Shown here: piece by piece, positions 10,897-22,938 of the stretch
How positions within the stretch are numbered: the stretch's first letter is position 1
Layout: the number at the start of each line of letters is the position of its first letter
NCBI GenBank assembly: GCA_023014365.1
Contig: JAEBUN010000002.1
Location: 868,001-932,000, forward strand
Direction of reading: 5' to 3'
Origin: Lepiota brunneoincarnata
Taxonomy: Eukaryota; Basidiomycota; Agaricomycetes; Agaricales; Agaricaceae
Length of the DNA stretch: 64,000 bases
Position numbers and translations under genes: made by a program
The notes under the pieces: generated by a model
Databases searched by the model: none
Told to the model about the DNA's origin: nothing
The model's input: only the letters and a program-made list of their open reading frames with translations

Positions 10897-13469
10897 TCAC
10901 CTCCCGGACGTCACCAAGTCCAGGAGTTTTCCAAAATCAGGAGTTCCAAGGCCGGTAACTAAAACATTGACGTGAGCAACAAAGCCGAATTTTGTAATCA
11001 AGACACAACTCGCCTGGATCCCATCCTGTCGTGGCCTGAATATCCCAATGTCAACAACAGCTTCAGCCGAGAGGGAAAACAAACTTACGTTGAATCCATT
11101 GGTACCGCACCCGGAGTTGTGACCACTGATGATATCATTGAATCCACGGGTAGCATAGGAGTAAAGCATGGGGTTGAGGAATCCAAGAGGGGGTAGACCC
11201 TTTTGCAAACGAGCGTCGTTGAGAAGGGCAATGAGCCCTGCAAAAGCTGGAGAAGAAGCAGAGGTTCCACCAGCTAAGGAAGCGTTTCCGCGAAGGAAGA
11301 TACGGAAGAAGTCAGATTGAGCGGCAACATCTGGGTGAGCCTGTTTGACAGCAGTGAAAAATTAAGCACGAGAGTGCTGGTACTGTACATAGTTGCTGGA
11401 ATTCTCACCCTTCCCTCCCTAAGGTTAGACGATGATACCAAATCAGCGAACGTCGATCAAACATAACAGATCTGTCCATACGGGTTGAATAGATCTTTGT
11501 AAGTTCCCGGGGGCAACGTCCCAAGGTATTGTTGGACGACCTTTTCCTGATAGACGGGGCGTTTAAACTTAAGAGTGACGTTAGAAGCCACCCCAGCCAA
11601 TCCAGAGTTCTGACTCACGTAATTGCTGAAACCTCCTCCGGAGAAGAATCGAGAAACTGCTACCTCGGGGATATTAGTCGTTCCGCCAACCGAAGTAACA
11701 CTATTAAAACACATCAGTAACTCAAAATGTGCGACTAGTTGAAATGAGGTTATGCTTACAAAGGGCAGCTGGTAAAAGCCTTCAATTTGAGCTGCACTGT
11801 ACAAACGTTGTAAAGGGTTACAACAACTCACGACGCAGGGAAGGCGGGAATAAATCTGGTCTCATTACGACCATCATTGGTGAAACACTGCTGGGTTGCT
11901 GGGTTGGGATCACCATCACCAACGCCTCCGTCTCCAGAGGAGAACGTTAGGGATACACCTTGGAGACCTGTTGGAATATGTCACCAGCAGGCCTTGAACA
12001 TTTTCGAGTTGCTCACCTAGCTGAGCAAATCCGGCACATGCTCGCCTCGCGAAGCTCTCGGGAACTGACAAAGCATCACTATGTATCAGTATTAAAAGTT
12101 ATGAGTGGAACTGACCTGTCTGCTCGTCATCACCGTAACTAGTCGAGATGACCAGAGGGGGATTTGGGTGAGAAAGGACAAAATCCAGCCAATCTGTGTA
12201 CGGCCTGACGTAGGGTCACTTGAGGTGCAGTCTGAGAACGCTGAAAACGCGTGCTCACTCGTTGGTATCTGTTGGTGTCCTCACATCTGGTTGAAAGGGA
12301 GGGCGACCAGCTGTTGAATAGAAAACAGCCTAAACTCCAACGTGTCGGTATCATTTCGGGAACAATCAACAAGGCAGATATTACTGGGGTAGGGTGAGAA
12401 ATTCCAAAGGCGAATTGAACGTCAAGCCCTGCCTCTGCACCCGCAGCGGAGAAGGTTTGGTTATCGATCCCACCTGCGAAAGCCTTATGTAAACAGAAAC
12501 CATAAACATTGCACGAAACAGACCAGCAACGGAAATAAATGTGAAGTTAGTCCCAACTAGCATCGGGACGCTGCTCGGCAAAGAAATTCTGAAGGTCTTG
12601 AATATTTGCCTAGAGTCTGTCATATTCACTAGGCCTCTATCTTAAATGCATGGGCCTACATTCTCCTCGAGGTAGCCAGTGATACCAATCGAGCCTTTAC
12701 CCTGTGCTTTGAACCCAGTTGCGTTGTAGAGCTGCGTGAGGCAACCGACTGTAATGGTGGTATTGCAGGCAGGGTCAACCGTGATTCCATTTCCAGCGTC
12801 GATAGGAGAACTTGTCAGTTTGACAGTTTTGGGTGCATCGTCGACGGACACAATAGTGGACCTTGAGCCCTTGAAACGACCAAACATCGTCGTTGGTTGC
12901 ACGACATCGACGTGCATATGAACGTCGGCTGGCAAGCTGTAACTTGTCGTCCTGACTAGAAAATCCCCGCTCTCGAGATGCTTCCAAACGAAATATGTCT
13001 TTTGGACATCGTCATGTGGCGTTCGTTAACCGAATTTGTTGGTTTCATCACATACCGTATTAAGCAATATCTCCGCTAGTCCAACCGGTACCCTCAACTT
13101 GACCCAATCCTTTGCAGGGGTGCGCTGAATATCGTCTTCCGTAATCCCATGTGAGGCAAGCCATCGGTCGACACAATCGATGCTCTCTTGGTGCGGCCTT
13201 ATCAAACGTTCAACCTCCTCCTTCGAAAAGTGTTGTCCATAGCGTTCATGGAAGGGATCGCTGACTTCGTAGAGGTGCTTTTCCAAGAGATTGAAGTTGG
13301 GCTGAGGCAAGCCTATGCGGAGGTTGATGTTGTGGTCGGGAGGGGGAGTGCCGTGCTTGACCCAACCACGAGGTGGGACGACGGACTCCTTGAGCTTGTA
13401 GTGTGAATCCGCGTGAACGCCCCCGGCGCAGAGAACGACCAGCGACACGATGTGCAGGAGGCGCCGCAT
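10897..13469 (-). CDS. Sedolisin-type serine-carboxyl peptidase (S53), copy A, one frame break
   Basis: This is a secreted tripeptidyl-peptidase/sedolisin-like precursor. It begins with a signal peptide ([20 protein letters not shown]) and the pro-domain ([32 protein letters not shown]). The mature domain holds the catalytic Glu and Asp in [14 protein letters not shown], the oxyanion Asp in [11 protein letters not shown] and the nucleophile in [14 protein letters not shown]-terminal calcium-site region includes [10 protein letters not shown] and a [17 protein letters not shown] end. About ten short introns interrupt it. Two oddities stand out. A single extra base near 12558 puts a stop just after EQRPDA; the paralogue at 16.7 kb lacks that base. 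The last intron starts with GC (GATCCAG/GCGAGT) where copy B has GT. It lies tail-to-tail with the Btz gene. Such enzymes release peptides from protein in acidic medium. Confidence 0.8.
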
Positions 13470-15089
13470 TAGTGGTCAGTAAGTAGTAGTGTGGAGTCTG
13501 TGCTAATTGGATGCACCAAGCTTATGTAGTCTCCAAGTTCCCGACGTGGGAGTTCTCATTGTGCCCGTTAATCGGCCGAGTAGTAGAACATGCACCGGCC
13601 AGCCACTAGCTGTTGCTACGACTACGCCTTGTTTCTTCACTTAATGCGGTCTCTGCGCACCACAGTCATGTGTGAGCAACAGCCGAGATGATCTCCAAAC
13701 TGATCAAGGATGGCATCATCGTCGCTGACCACCACTCCCAAGGAGGCATAAGCACTAGCACTCCCGTTGTGATATTGTTAAATGTGTCTACAGTTTAAGG
13801 AGGCAAATCTGTCTCGAGGACCCACCCAGCGGCCTCTCTACCATCATCCCCGTGGTTAACCCGCACGATATGATCGCCTCATGAAGCACCCACCAACTTA
13901 ATCTCGAAGAACGTGTAGCTGCTGCACTACCCAGCAGCAATGTTCATCGTATCCGCCGCTTGGCAGGCTCAATCAACTGGAAAACCGTAAGCCACATTCG
14001 GTGGCTCACCCAACACGCTCGAAAAGCAAGGGAGGCGAACAAACATTGGGAATAGCCACCCCCAACGGGATTGAACTTACGTCGAACGAGGATGATCCCG
14101 AATGATCGGGGAAACTGCGACTATCTGTGTATCCTTACCCTGAAGTTATTCATCGTCCCACTGTACTTTTCTTCGGATGGTATCGGTTTCGGAACGGTCG
14201 GTTATCATCGCGGGGGGACCCAGCGAACCATATGGAACCCGTGCATTGGATACTATCCCGGGCGAAATCATGCGAGTTCATTATCGGCCGCGCCTTGAGG
14301 TGCTGTCCGCACGTTCCTTGGGTTCCTACAACATCGGTAACGGCAACAGGAAGTGTGCTTTGGAAAGGTTGCAAATTTGATTGAGAGTCTACTTAATACT
14401 GATGCAAGGCAGTGGACTTTGTGGACGGCGATTGGCCTGAACAACCTGGTGGTGGAGGGTCCGATATAGGGTAGACGATAGTGAAGACCGCGTGGGGGGT
14501 GCCCCGGTACGTGGTAGTATCGCCGGCGATTAGCATCGTGGATGGTATCATCGTCTATTGCATCCTTATGAAGCGTATTTCGTTTCAGGATCCCATCTCC
14601 CATGGTTTAATAGCGCGTGTGTGCTCGAGTCGGAAGCATAGTACAATGTGTGTTTCCTCACTGGATGAGGGATGACGACCTGGTGATAACGACGATGTAT
14701 GTACAGCGGCCCGCTTCCCCCTAGTAATAACAATTAATAACAATTGATGCCACAGTGAGGGTAAGAATCAGGGGAATGGTTATAGTGGTGATGGCCATTC
14801 GAGCATTCGTCGTGGGCCTGACATTGCCGACTGCTCGTCGCTCGGGTTCGGCAGCTGCGGCCACGGCGCCGAAAAAGATTAAAGAGGAATGTGGTCAATA
14901 GGGGTAGGGCTCACGGGCAGCGCGCATATATCGCGTGTTGTGCCGGAAAGACTTGCGCAGGCACAGTGAGCACAGTTTAAACGAGCGAGATTAGTGATGC
15001 ACCAAAAGTTCATATTCAGCGGTTTAAATTTTAATTATGAAAGTAACGACTGAATGACTTGGAAATACACACATGCTCCTTCGCTTTTC
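13470..15089. other. Gene-free spacer between sedolisins A and B
   Basis: About 1.6 kb without a supportable gene. Reading frames on both strands are short and show no domain I recognise. A minus-strand frame at 14603-14268 contains AVHKVHC-like text. A plus-strand frame near 13690 reads MISKLIKDGII. Neither extends into a family. This spacer may contain the decayed remains of something older. Confidence 0.4.
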
Positions 15090-17654
15090 TCACCTCTTGG
15101 ACGCCAGCAAGCTTAGGAGTTTTCCAATGTCAGGGGTTCCGAGGCCGGTAACTAAGATCTGGTGTGAGCAACAAAGGTGTGGCTTTTTAATCAAGGTTCA
15201 ACTCACCTGGGTCCCATCCTACCGTTGCCTGAATGTCCCAATGTCAACACACAGCCCTCCGGGAGCGAAAACAAACTCACGTTGAATCCATTGGTACCGC
15301 ACCCAGGGTTGTGACCACTGGTAATATCGTTGAAACCACTAGCAGCATGAGAGTACAGCATGGGGTTGAGGAATCCGAGCGGGGGAAGACCATTTCGCAA
15401 ACGAGCGTCATTGAGAAGGGCAACGAACCCTGCAAAAGCTGGAGAAGAAGCAGAAGTTCCACCAATTAAGGCAGGGTCTTCCTCTGAGGAAGATACGGAA
15501 ACGGTCAGATTGAGCGGCAACATCTGGATGCGCCTATTTGACAGTAATGAAAACCCTAAGCATGAGAGAGTGTCAGGATGGTAAAATTCTTACCCTTCCT
15601 TCCCTATGGTAAATGGCACTGGTATTAGTGACTGTCGATCAAATTCATAGGCTTGTACATACGGGTTGAATAGACCCTTGTACGTTCCCTTGGGCAAGGT
15701 CCTGAGGAACCCTTGGACGGCCTTCTCCTGATAGGCGGGGCGTTTAAACTTGAGAACGACGTTAGAAGCCATCCAAGCCAATCTGGAGCGCTGACTCACG
15801 TAATTGCTAAAACCTCCTCCAGAGAAGAATCGAGAAACCGCCACTTCGGGAATATCGGCTGTTCCACCAACCGAGGTGACACTGTTAAATACGTCAGTCA
15901 AAATGTTTTGCGAGTTGTAATGAGGTTGCGCTTACAAAGGGCAGCTGTTAAAAACTTTCATTGAGTCGCCTGAATTTCAGCAAGACTACAAGCTCACGTA
16001 GCAGGGAAAAGGGGAACAAATTTGGTGACATTACGACCATCGTTGGTGAAGCATTGCTGGGTTGCTGGGTTGGGATCACCATCACCAACACCTCCATCTC
16101 CGGAGGAGAACATCAGAGATACACCTCGAAGGCCTGTTGTGGTACGTCATTGGCAGGTCGTGGACATTTTTTTTTTGCAGTGTCTACCTAGCTGAGCAAA
16201 CCCAGCGCATGCTCGTCTCGCGAAGCTCTCAGGAACTGACAAAACATCACTATGCATTACTGTTGGAAATCAGGAGTGAGACTGACCGGTCTGCTCATCA
16301 TCCCCGTAACTGGTCGAGATGGCCAGGGGGGGGTTCGGATGAGAAAGGACGAAGTCCAACCAGTCTGTGTATGGTCTGGCGTAGAGTTATCAAAGGGCGG
16401 TGTGACAACGCCGGAGAAACGCTCACTCATTGGTATCTGTTGGTGTCATCACATCTGGGTTGAAGGGAGGGCGACCGGCTGTTGAATAGAAAGTAGCCTG
16501 GACTCGAACGTGTTGGTATCATTTCAGGGAACAGCCAGGGAAGGCTGAATGTTACCGGGATAGGGTGGGAGATTCCAAAAGCAAATTGAACGTCAAGCCC
16601 TGCCTCTGCGCCCGCAGCCGAGAGTGTCTGATTGTTGATCCCACCTGCAAATAGTCCCATGTGAATAGAAGCCGGGCCACAAACTTTGGATGAAGCTGAC
16701 CAGCAACGGAAATAAACGTGAAGTTTGTCCCAACAGCATCGGGGCGCTGCTCGGCAAAGAAAGTCTGGAGGTCTTGAATATTCGCCTGCAGAATAATGTT
16801 TATCAGATCCACCGGTCTCCTTCATCAGTTACAGGGGCTTACGTTCTCCTCGAGATAGCCAGTGATGCCAACGGAGCCTTTACCCTGTGCCTCAACCCCG
16901 GTCGCGTTGTACAGTTGCATGAGACAATTGACAGTGATAGTGGTATTGCAGCTAGGATCAACCGTGATTCCATTCCCAATATCGATGGAAGTGTTTGAGA
17001 ACTCGGTTGCCTCAGGTGCATCATCGACGGAGACAATAGTGGACCTTGAACCCTTGAAACGACCAAACATCGTCGTTGGTTGCACGACATCGACGTGCAT
17101 ATGAACGTCGGCTGGCAAGCTGTAACTTGTCGTCCTGACTAGAAAATCCCCGCTCTCGAGATGCTTCCAAACGAAATATGTCTTTTGGACATCGTTATGT
17201 GGTGTTTGTTAACCAAATTTGTTGATCTCATCACATACCGTATTAAGCAATTTCTCCGCTAGTCCAACCGGTATCCCTCAACTTGACCCAATCCTTTGCA
17301 GGGGTGCGCTGGATACCGTCTTCCGTAATCCCATGCGAGGCAAGCCATCGGTCGACACAATCGATGCTCTCTTGGTGCGGCCTTATCAAACGTTCAACCT
17401 CCTCCTTCGAAAAGTGTTGTCCATAGCGTTCATGGAAGGGATCGCTGACTTCGTAAAGGTGCTGTTCCAAGAGATTGAAATTAGGCTGAGGCAAGCCTAT
17501 GCGAAGGTTGATGTTGTGGTCGGGAGGGGGAGTGCCGTGCCTGAGCCCAACCACGAGGTGGGACGACGGACTCCTTGAGCTTGTAGTGTGAATCCGCGTG
17601 AACGCCCCCGGCACAGAAAACGACCAGCGACACGATGTGCAGGAGGTACCGCAT
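15090..17654 (-). pseudogene. Sedolisin (S53) copy B, three frame breaks
   Basis: This is a close paralogue of copy A with the same exon plan, signal peptide ([20 protein letters not shown]) and pro-domain. Mature-domain motifs survive: [14 protein letters not shown] (catalytic Glu and Asp), [11 protein letters not shown] (oxyanion Asp) and [12 protein letters not shown] (Ser). Compared with copy A it has one extra base near 17544 (after PPRGW), one near 17274 (after WVKLR) and one near 15475 (between the FRIFLRG and GGTSAS segments). Each changes frame and leads to a stop. The first two lie in the pro-domain, so no full-length enzyme would be made as written. The last intron has a normal GT donor. 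Pseudogene status is my reading of the bases; if the extra bases are assembly errors, this would be a working gene. Confidence 0.7.
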
Positions 17655-18143
17655 TGCTGGCTAGGAGTGTGAGGTCTCCTCCTGCTGGTTGGGTGTGCTG
17701 GGCTTTTATAGTCTCCACGTCCTCGATGTGCGTTTTCTGAGCTCTCACGACGGATAAAGATAGAACTCCATTCGAAAGATCTCATCGTGTTCGTTGATCG
17801 GCTCAGTAAATCATATGGTGTCTTCGGGCAGCACTCTCCCGTAGGGGCTAAACGCACATCATTCACAAGACAATCAGAACATCGGTTTCTCGCATCGTTG
17901 GATCGTTGCTATCTTACCACCCACAGACCCTAGATCGCAAGCGTGGTTAATTGCCTATTCTTGTCCCATTACCCAGCCAATTGGCAGGTCTCTACACTCA
18001 GGGCCATGCGAGACGCTGCATCTCGAAGGATGAGCGAGTTGATGGTGATCTCCATTCTTGGATGTCAAATTTCCCCGTCTGAGAACAAATATCATTCTTC
18101 CAGACTTAAAAGCTACGACTATTGTGTCCTAATAATGTCATTT

Positions 18144-20621
18144 CTAGTAGTTAGTCAACAACGTCTTGAGCTTGCCAAAGTTTGGTGTCCCGAGGCCAGT
18201 TACAGGATCCCAGCCAACAGTAGCCTTGAGAAGAACATCATGTAAGCGCTTGCAATTGATAGGACAGCTGGACTCTCACGTTGAACCCTGGGGTACCACA
18301 GCCTGGATTGTTACCGATCGTAATATCATTAAGCCCGGCAGCACCGAGGGTATAAAGCCAGGGGTTCAGGAAACCAAGAGGCCTTAGGCCTTTGGACAGT
18401 CGGACATCGTTCAGCAGAGCGACTACTGCCGAGAAAGCGGGGGACGAGGCAGAGGTTCCTCCAATCGAGATCGGCTGACCTTTCCACCACACACGGAAGC
18501 GTCTTCCAAGAGCTGCGACATCAGGGAATGCCTGTCAAATGCCATAAGAAACGGGTTCGTGAATACTTGGGAAATTGATAGACTACCCGTCCAGCCCTGA
18601 TTAGGGTCAAAGTCAATATTCCCTTCACAAACGATAACGAAGCGTAACTTCGCTCACTTGTTGTACAGTCCTTCATAGGTCCCATGGGGAAGTGTGCGAA
18701 GGTACTTCTCGACTGCAATTGCTTGATAGGGAGGTCGACGGAACTATGTATTAGTCAGCCCCTGTTCCCCATGGAAATTTCCGAAGAAACAAACGTAATC
18801 GCTGAAACCTCCACCAGAGAAGAACACGGCTACTTCAGGAACATTATTAGTACCACCTACGGCAGTAGCGCTAGGAAGGACTCAGGGATCCCAGAAAAAG
18901 TCATGTAATGACAGACATACTAAGGGCAACTATTAGAGGTTAGCTCCGAGCTGATGGGAGGGCAAAGCAGGACACACCTGGCAGGGAATATGGGCATGAA
19001 ACGAGTGATGTTCCGACCGTCGTTGGTCAAACACTGTTGGGTATTGGGATCGGCATTACCATCGCCGACGCCAAAATCGCCAGAAGAGAACATAACAGAA
19101 GCACCGCGAGCACCTATTCAAGACGCGCTCAATCTCCCTGAGAAAATGAGACTGAAGTATCAACTCACCGAGTTGAGCGATGCCGGCGCAGACGCGCCGA
19201 GCATACCCCTCAGGGACTAGGGATTTGTATGAGGGTCGGAAGATAATAAGCCAACAAATCATGATGTACTTGACTGCTCTTCCTCGCCATAGCTGGTCGA
19301 GATTGATAGAGGGAGATCTTCATGAGAGAGAACGTAGTCAAGCCACTGGGTTGTATGTGAACAATCTATCATCGGAAAAGACGGGATTTATGGCTTACAT
19401 CAGCGTAGGGTTCTGTAATGAAACGTGTAAGATCTCATGAAATTATTTTGGGGGTCGTAGGGCCTACCATTGGTATTTTCCGGCGTTTTTAGGTCGGGTT
19501 TAAACGGCGGACGACCAGCAGTCGACCAAGCGACAGCACGAGTTGGCCAAGATAAACCGAACGCAAACTGTACATCAAGGTTGGCCTCAGCGCCAGCCTC
19601 ATTCAGACTTTGATTGTTCAGCCCGCCTGTCACAGTCACACCCACACGTCAGAAACAGCTTTTTTGAGAGGGGGAAATGAGATGTACCGTGAACAGAGAT
19701 GAATTGGAAGGAGGTGTTGGCTGCCTCGGGCCTCTGTTCAAGATAGAAGGAACGCAAATCCTGCAAGTTGGCAAACTCTTCGAGGTAGGAAGAAACACCA
19801 ATCGAGTTCTTCTCAGGGACCTTGGGTTTGTAGTCCTCGAAGTTGTATAACTGCTGTAAACAACTGAGAGTCACAGTCGCATTGCATGACGGGTCGACTG
19901 CAGACTGGCTTCCGGGGGGTCTGGCTGCGAGCACATCGGCACTGTGACTCTCACCAAGCATGGACTCAATGTACGAATTGTCCTCAAAGAATAGCGAGGA
20001 CGATAACTTGTTCCAGCGAGCGAAAACGGTAGTGGGTTGGATGACTTCGATGTGGCTATGTAAGTGGTCGGGAAGGCTGTAACCAGTGGTTCTGACGAGC
20101 TGGTCGTCGGTATCACCATATTGCCAGACGTGGTATTTCTAGGGAAGGCGCATTAATTGCTGATTTCATCACGAAATGGGCCAGGGACAAACCGTGTTTA
20201 ATAGGCTTTCAGCGACCTCAACTGGAATCTTCACAGTAACCCAGTCCTTTGCCGGAGAACGAACGAAGTCTTCCTCTCCCAAACCGAACGAAGCCAACCA
20301 TTCGTCGACGAGATCAACACTTTCCTTGTGCGGGGTGACGAGCGCCTCGACTTCGGCCTTGGAAAGGTGTTGACCGTAACGAGGGTGGAAAGGGTCGCTG
20401 ACTTCGTACAGGTGCCTCTCCAACTCATCAAAGTTGGACTGAGGGAGACCGATGCGCAAATGGATGATGTGATCCTCAGGGGCCGCAGAAATCCTTCTCC
20501 AGCCACGAGGGTGAGTGATGCTCTCCTTGAGTGTGTATTTGTAGTTGGTTCTGGCATGAGGGAGAGTGAGGGCGCCAGAGGCAACGGTGAGAGCAAGGAA
20601 AAAAGAAGCGAGGAGCTTCAT
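18144..20621 (-). CDS. Sedolisin-type peptidase (S53, tripeptidyl-peptidase-like), copy C, intact
   Basis: This is the only copy of the tandem trio with all frames joined by normal introns. It starts with a secretion signal ([20 protein letters not shown]), then the pro-domain with [19 protein letters not shown] and [16 protein letters not shown]. The mature enzyme starts after the region that reads [16 protein letters not shown]. Catalytic residues are present: Glu and Asp in [14 protein letters not shown], the oxyanion Asp in [11 protein letters not shown] and Ser in [12 protein letters not shown]. The end has [18 protein letters not shown] and [14 protein letters not shown], the calcium-binding C-terminus. 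It differs from A/B throughout, so it is an older duplicate. It is expected to act outside the cell or in the vacuole at acid pH, removing N-terminal tripeptides or cutting internally; the exact specificity cannot be read. Confidence 0.88.
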
Positions 20622-21179
20622 GAAGGAGGGGAAGTAGCAATGAGTGTTACCAGAGTCGTCGTTTCGGACGCTGTATGCTTTAACTCTCGGAGTTGGTGTG
20701 ATGGAAGGAACTAAGTTATATGGGTTAGCCGATGTATACCTGCCAGCGGCGTTAATTCAAGAATTTTTTTTTAATTCGGCAAAACAACAGTGCCACTCCA
20801 GCCCACTCCGTAGAGCAGCTGTGGCGCTCAGAGGTCTGCCTCCATAACGCCGCACTTGGATCTTACTCGAATACATCTCATGTGGTTTCCGGGAGTTGCG
20901 AATCCGGATAAATCGGGGCATCTGGAATTATCGATCAAATTTCAAAATTTAAATGCAATCCCTGTTAACTTCGCGCGGGCCAAGCTCCAGGTGGTAGATC
21001 TCAAAGGTAGGATCTTCCGAGAGTGATGGCCATTGTTTTTCGAGCGTCGGAGGCCCGAAAGGAGTGTGCCGCCTCCGCCGACTTGCCAGGACCTGAATAA
21101 GATATTTGGTCTTGTTGTCCAACAACCTCTCAAATTTAAAGCGGGAAAACTGTGTAGTATGACAAGGGCCCACAACGCG
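20622..21179. promoter_or_regulatory. Divergent promoter region, sedolisin C / eIF3m
   Basis: This 558-bp region separates the start codons of two divergent genes. It has T- and A-runs around 20765 but no recognisable gene. Both promoters must lie here; I cannot place individual elements. Confidence 0.4.
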
Positions 21180-22803
21180 ATGGCGAATGTTACAGATTCC
21201 TTCTCAATCTTCGGCGAGGGGTCATTTGAGGAGCAGGTGCTATTAATTCGACTTTGCGATACCAACCGGGAGCTTATTCCAATCTATTCAGATCATTGAG
21301 CTTGTCGAGTTTGTTGCCAGAAGCGGGCCAGAAGATCAGCGTCCGGCATTTATCGCATCGTGCAGGAACGCTCTAAAAACCGAGGAAGGCCAAAAACCAC
21401 TTGAGGAAGATGACGCACGGCGGAGGGCTGTATTCAGGAAGTTATTGGAACGGATTAAGCAGTTAGGAGAAGGGAATGACAAAGGTGCGGATAACTGGCT
21501 GATCAAGAGATAAAATCTCATCTTTTATGACAGAGATCGAGGGATTCTTCAACCTCGTCTTCTCGCATTTGTTCTCTCTTTTCGCAATAAACTCGCCGGA
21601 AATCAAACAGTACCTAAGTTCGTTGCTGCGAACCATCTCATCGGCACCAACAGAAAGGACCCCCATAAAATATCGCATGTTCGATTATCATCATTGACTT
21701 TGTCCTGCTCATGCTGATTTTGCGCAAATAGCCTCTCCAACCTTTTCAACGCCACCCCCCAAACATCCCCCTTGCGTCCCCTCGTTTATGGCGTGATCAT
21801 AAATATCGCAACGAGAAACGAACAGCTTGATGCTCTCCACCTCTCACGTACCACGGTCGAAAAATGGTTGTCCGAATGGCAAATCCCTGCAGAGGAAAAA
21901 GCTGCATTCCTCAAATCACTCGTTGATGCATTCACCGCCACCGGACAGTCGTACGAATTCTCCTTTTACCTAGCTGAAGGCCCAGGCCCTCGTATTAATC
22001 ACCCTTTTACATCCCCTTCTTTCCAGGAAGACGGCCTACGAATATGCCCTTTCCTATGTCTGCGCCTTGCCCCTGAGCTCGCCAGCGGCTCAATCTGCAG
22101 CCTTGGACTTGGTCGCAACAGCCCTACGCCTCCCAAACCTCTTCGATTTTGACCCTCTCTTTAAGATCGACGCCGTCATTGCGCTCAAAAATCATGAGCT
22201 ATTCTCTCTCCTCCAAGTCTTCCTCAGCGGGGGACTCCCAGAGTTCATACAATGGCAGGCAAGCCATCCCGGTGCACCCGCAAAATATGGTGCGTTCCTC
22301 TCGCGTTGCAGTTTGATTTCTAAAGAATTCAATTTGAATCACACGAACCCGTTTCGCAGGCCTCGATGACAAGGAATTGGAGCACAAGATTCGCTTGCTA
22401 GCACTCGCATCGTTGGGATTCAAACATATTGGGCAGAATTTACCATACGTGAAGATAGCCGAGGCCCTTCAAGTCGAAATAACCGACGTCGAAAAGTGGG
22501 TGATTGATGGTACGTACATGCTTTCACACCCTGCCTGATTTCTCCGCTCATGTACCGCCCTTCCCCCTCCCCATCCACCCGAAACCACAAGTCATCCGCG
22601 CCGGGTTGCTTTGGGGGAAGCTTTCCCAAACAACACAAAGCCTCTACATCGTCCGTTCCTCCGTCCGGACCCTCGAAAAGGAGCAGTGGGAAGTTCTTGA
22701 GAAGCGCATTTTTGCATGGAAAACGGGGCTCCAAAGTGTTCTAGAGGTCGTCAATAACGCCAAAAGGATGGCAGGTCACCCTGCTGTGATATCCTCCGCT
22801 TAG
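21180..22803 (+). CDS. EIF3M: Eukaryotic translation initiation factor 3 subunit M (PCI domain)
   Basis: eIF3m is a PCI-domain subunit of the eIF3 complex that recruits the 43S pre-initiation complex to mRNA. Seven exons fit exactly: 21180-21236, 21292-21484, 21534-21678, 21732-21947, 22027-22289, 22360-22509 and 22592-22803, giving 411 residues with no frame problem. Diagnostic stretches are EIEGFFNLVFSHLF, KYRILSNLFNATP, ALRLPNLFDFDPLF, IRLLALASLGFKHIGQNLPY and the winged-helix end DVEKWVIDVIRAGL...GKLSQTTQSL. The N-terminal MANVTDSFSIFGEGSFEEQ matches fungal eIF3m starts. It is followed by a convergent DUF2009 gene 136 bp away. Confidence 0.92.
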
Positions 22804-22938
22804 GCACAAATCTTTCCCCTGTATCTACATGCGATATCAGGACCTGAAACTTCCATTCTATTGGTTCTTGACATGGTCTCTAAATCAGGATTGATCTATC
22901 TAAAGATGGTATTGTCCTCTAAGATATACAGGAGCTGA

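Noticed and set aside
13685..13760. MISKLIKDGII text recalling ribosomal protein L19
   Set aside because: Similarity stops after about ten residues, and nothing upstream or downstream fits the family.
14268..14603. Minus-strand frame with AVHKVHC resembling a UstYa-type motif
   Set aside because: Only one weak motif is present; the second conserved His-Cys block and membrane anchor are not in a joinable frame.
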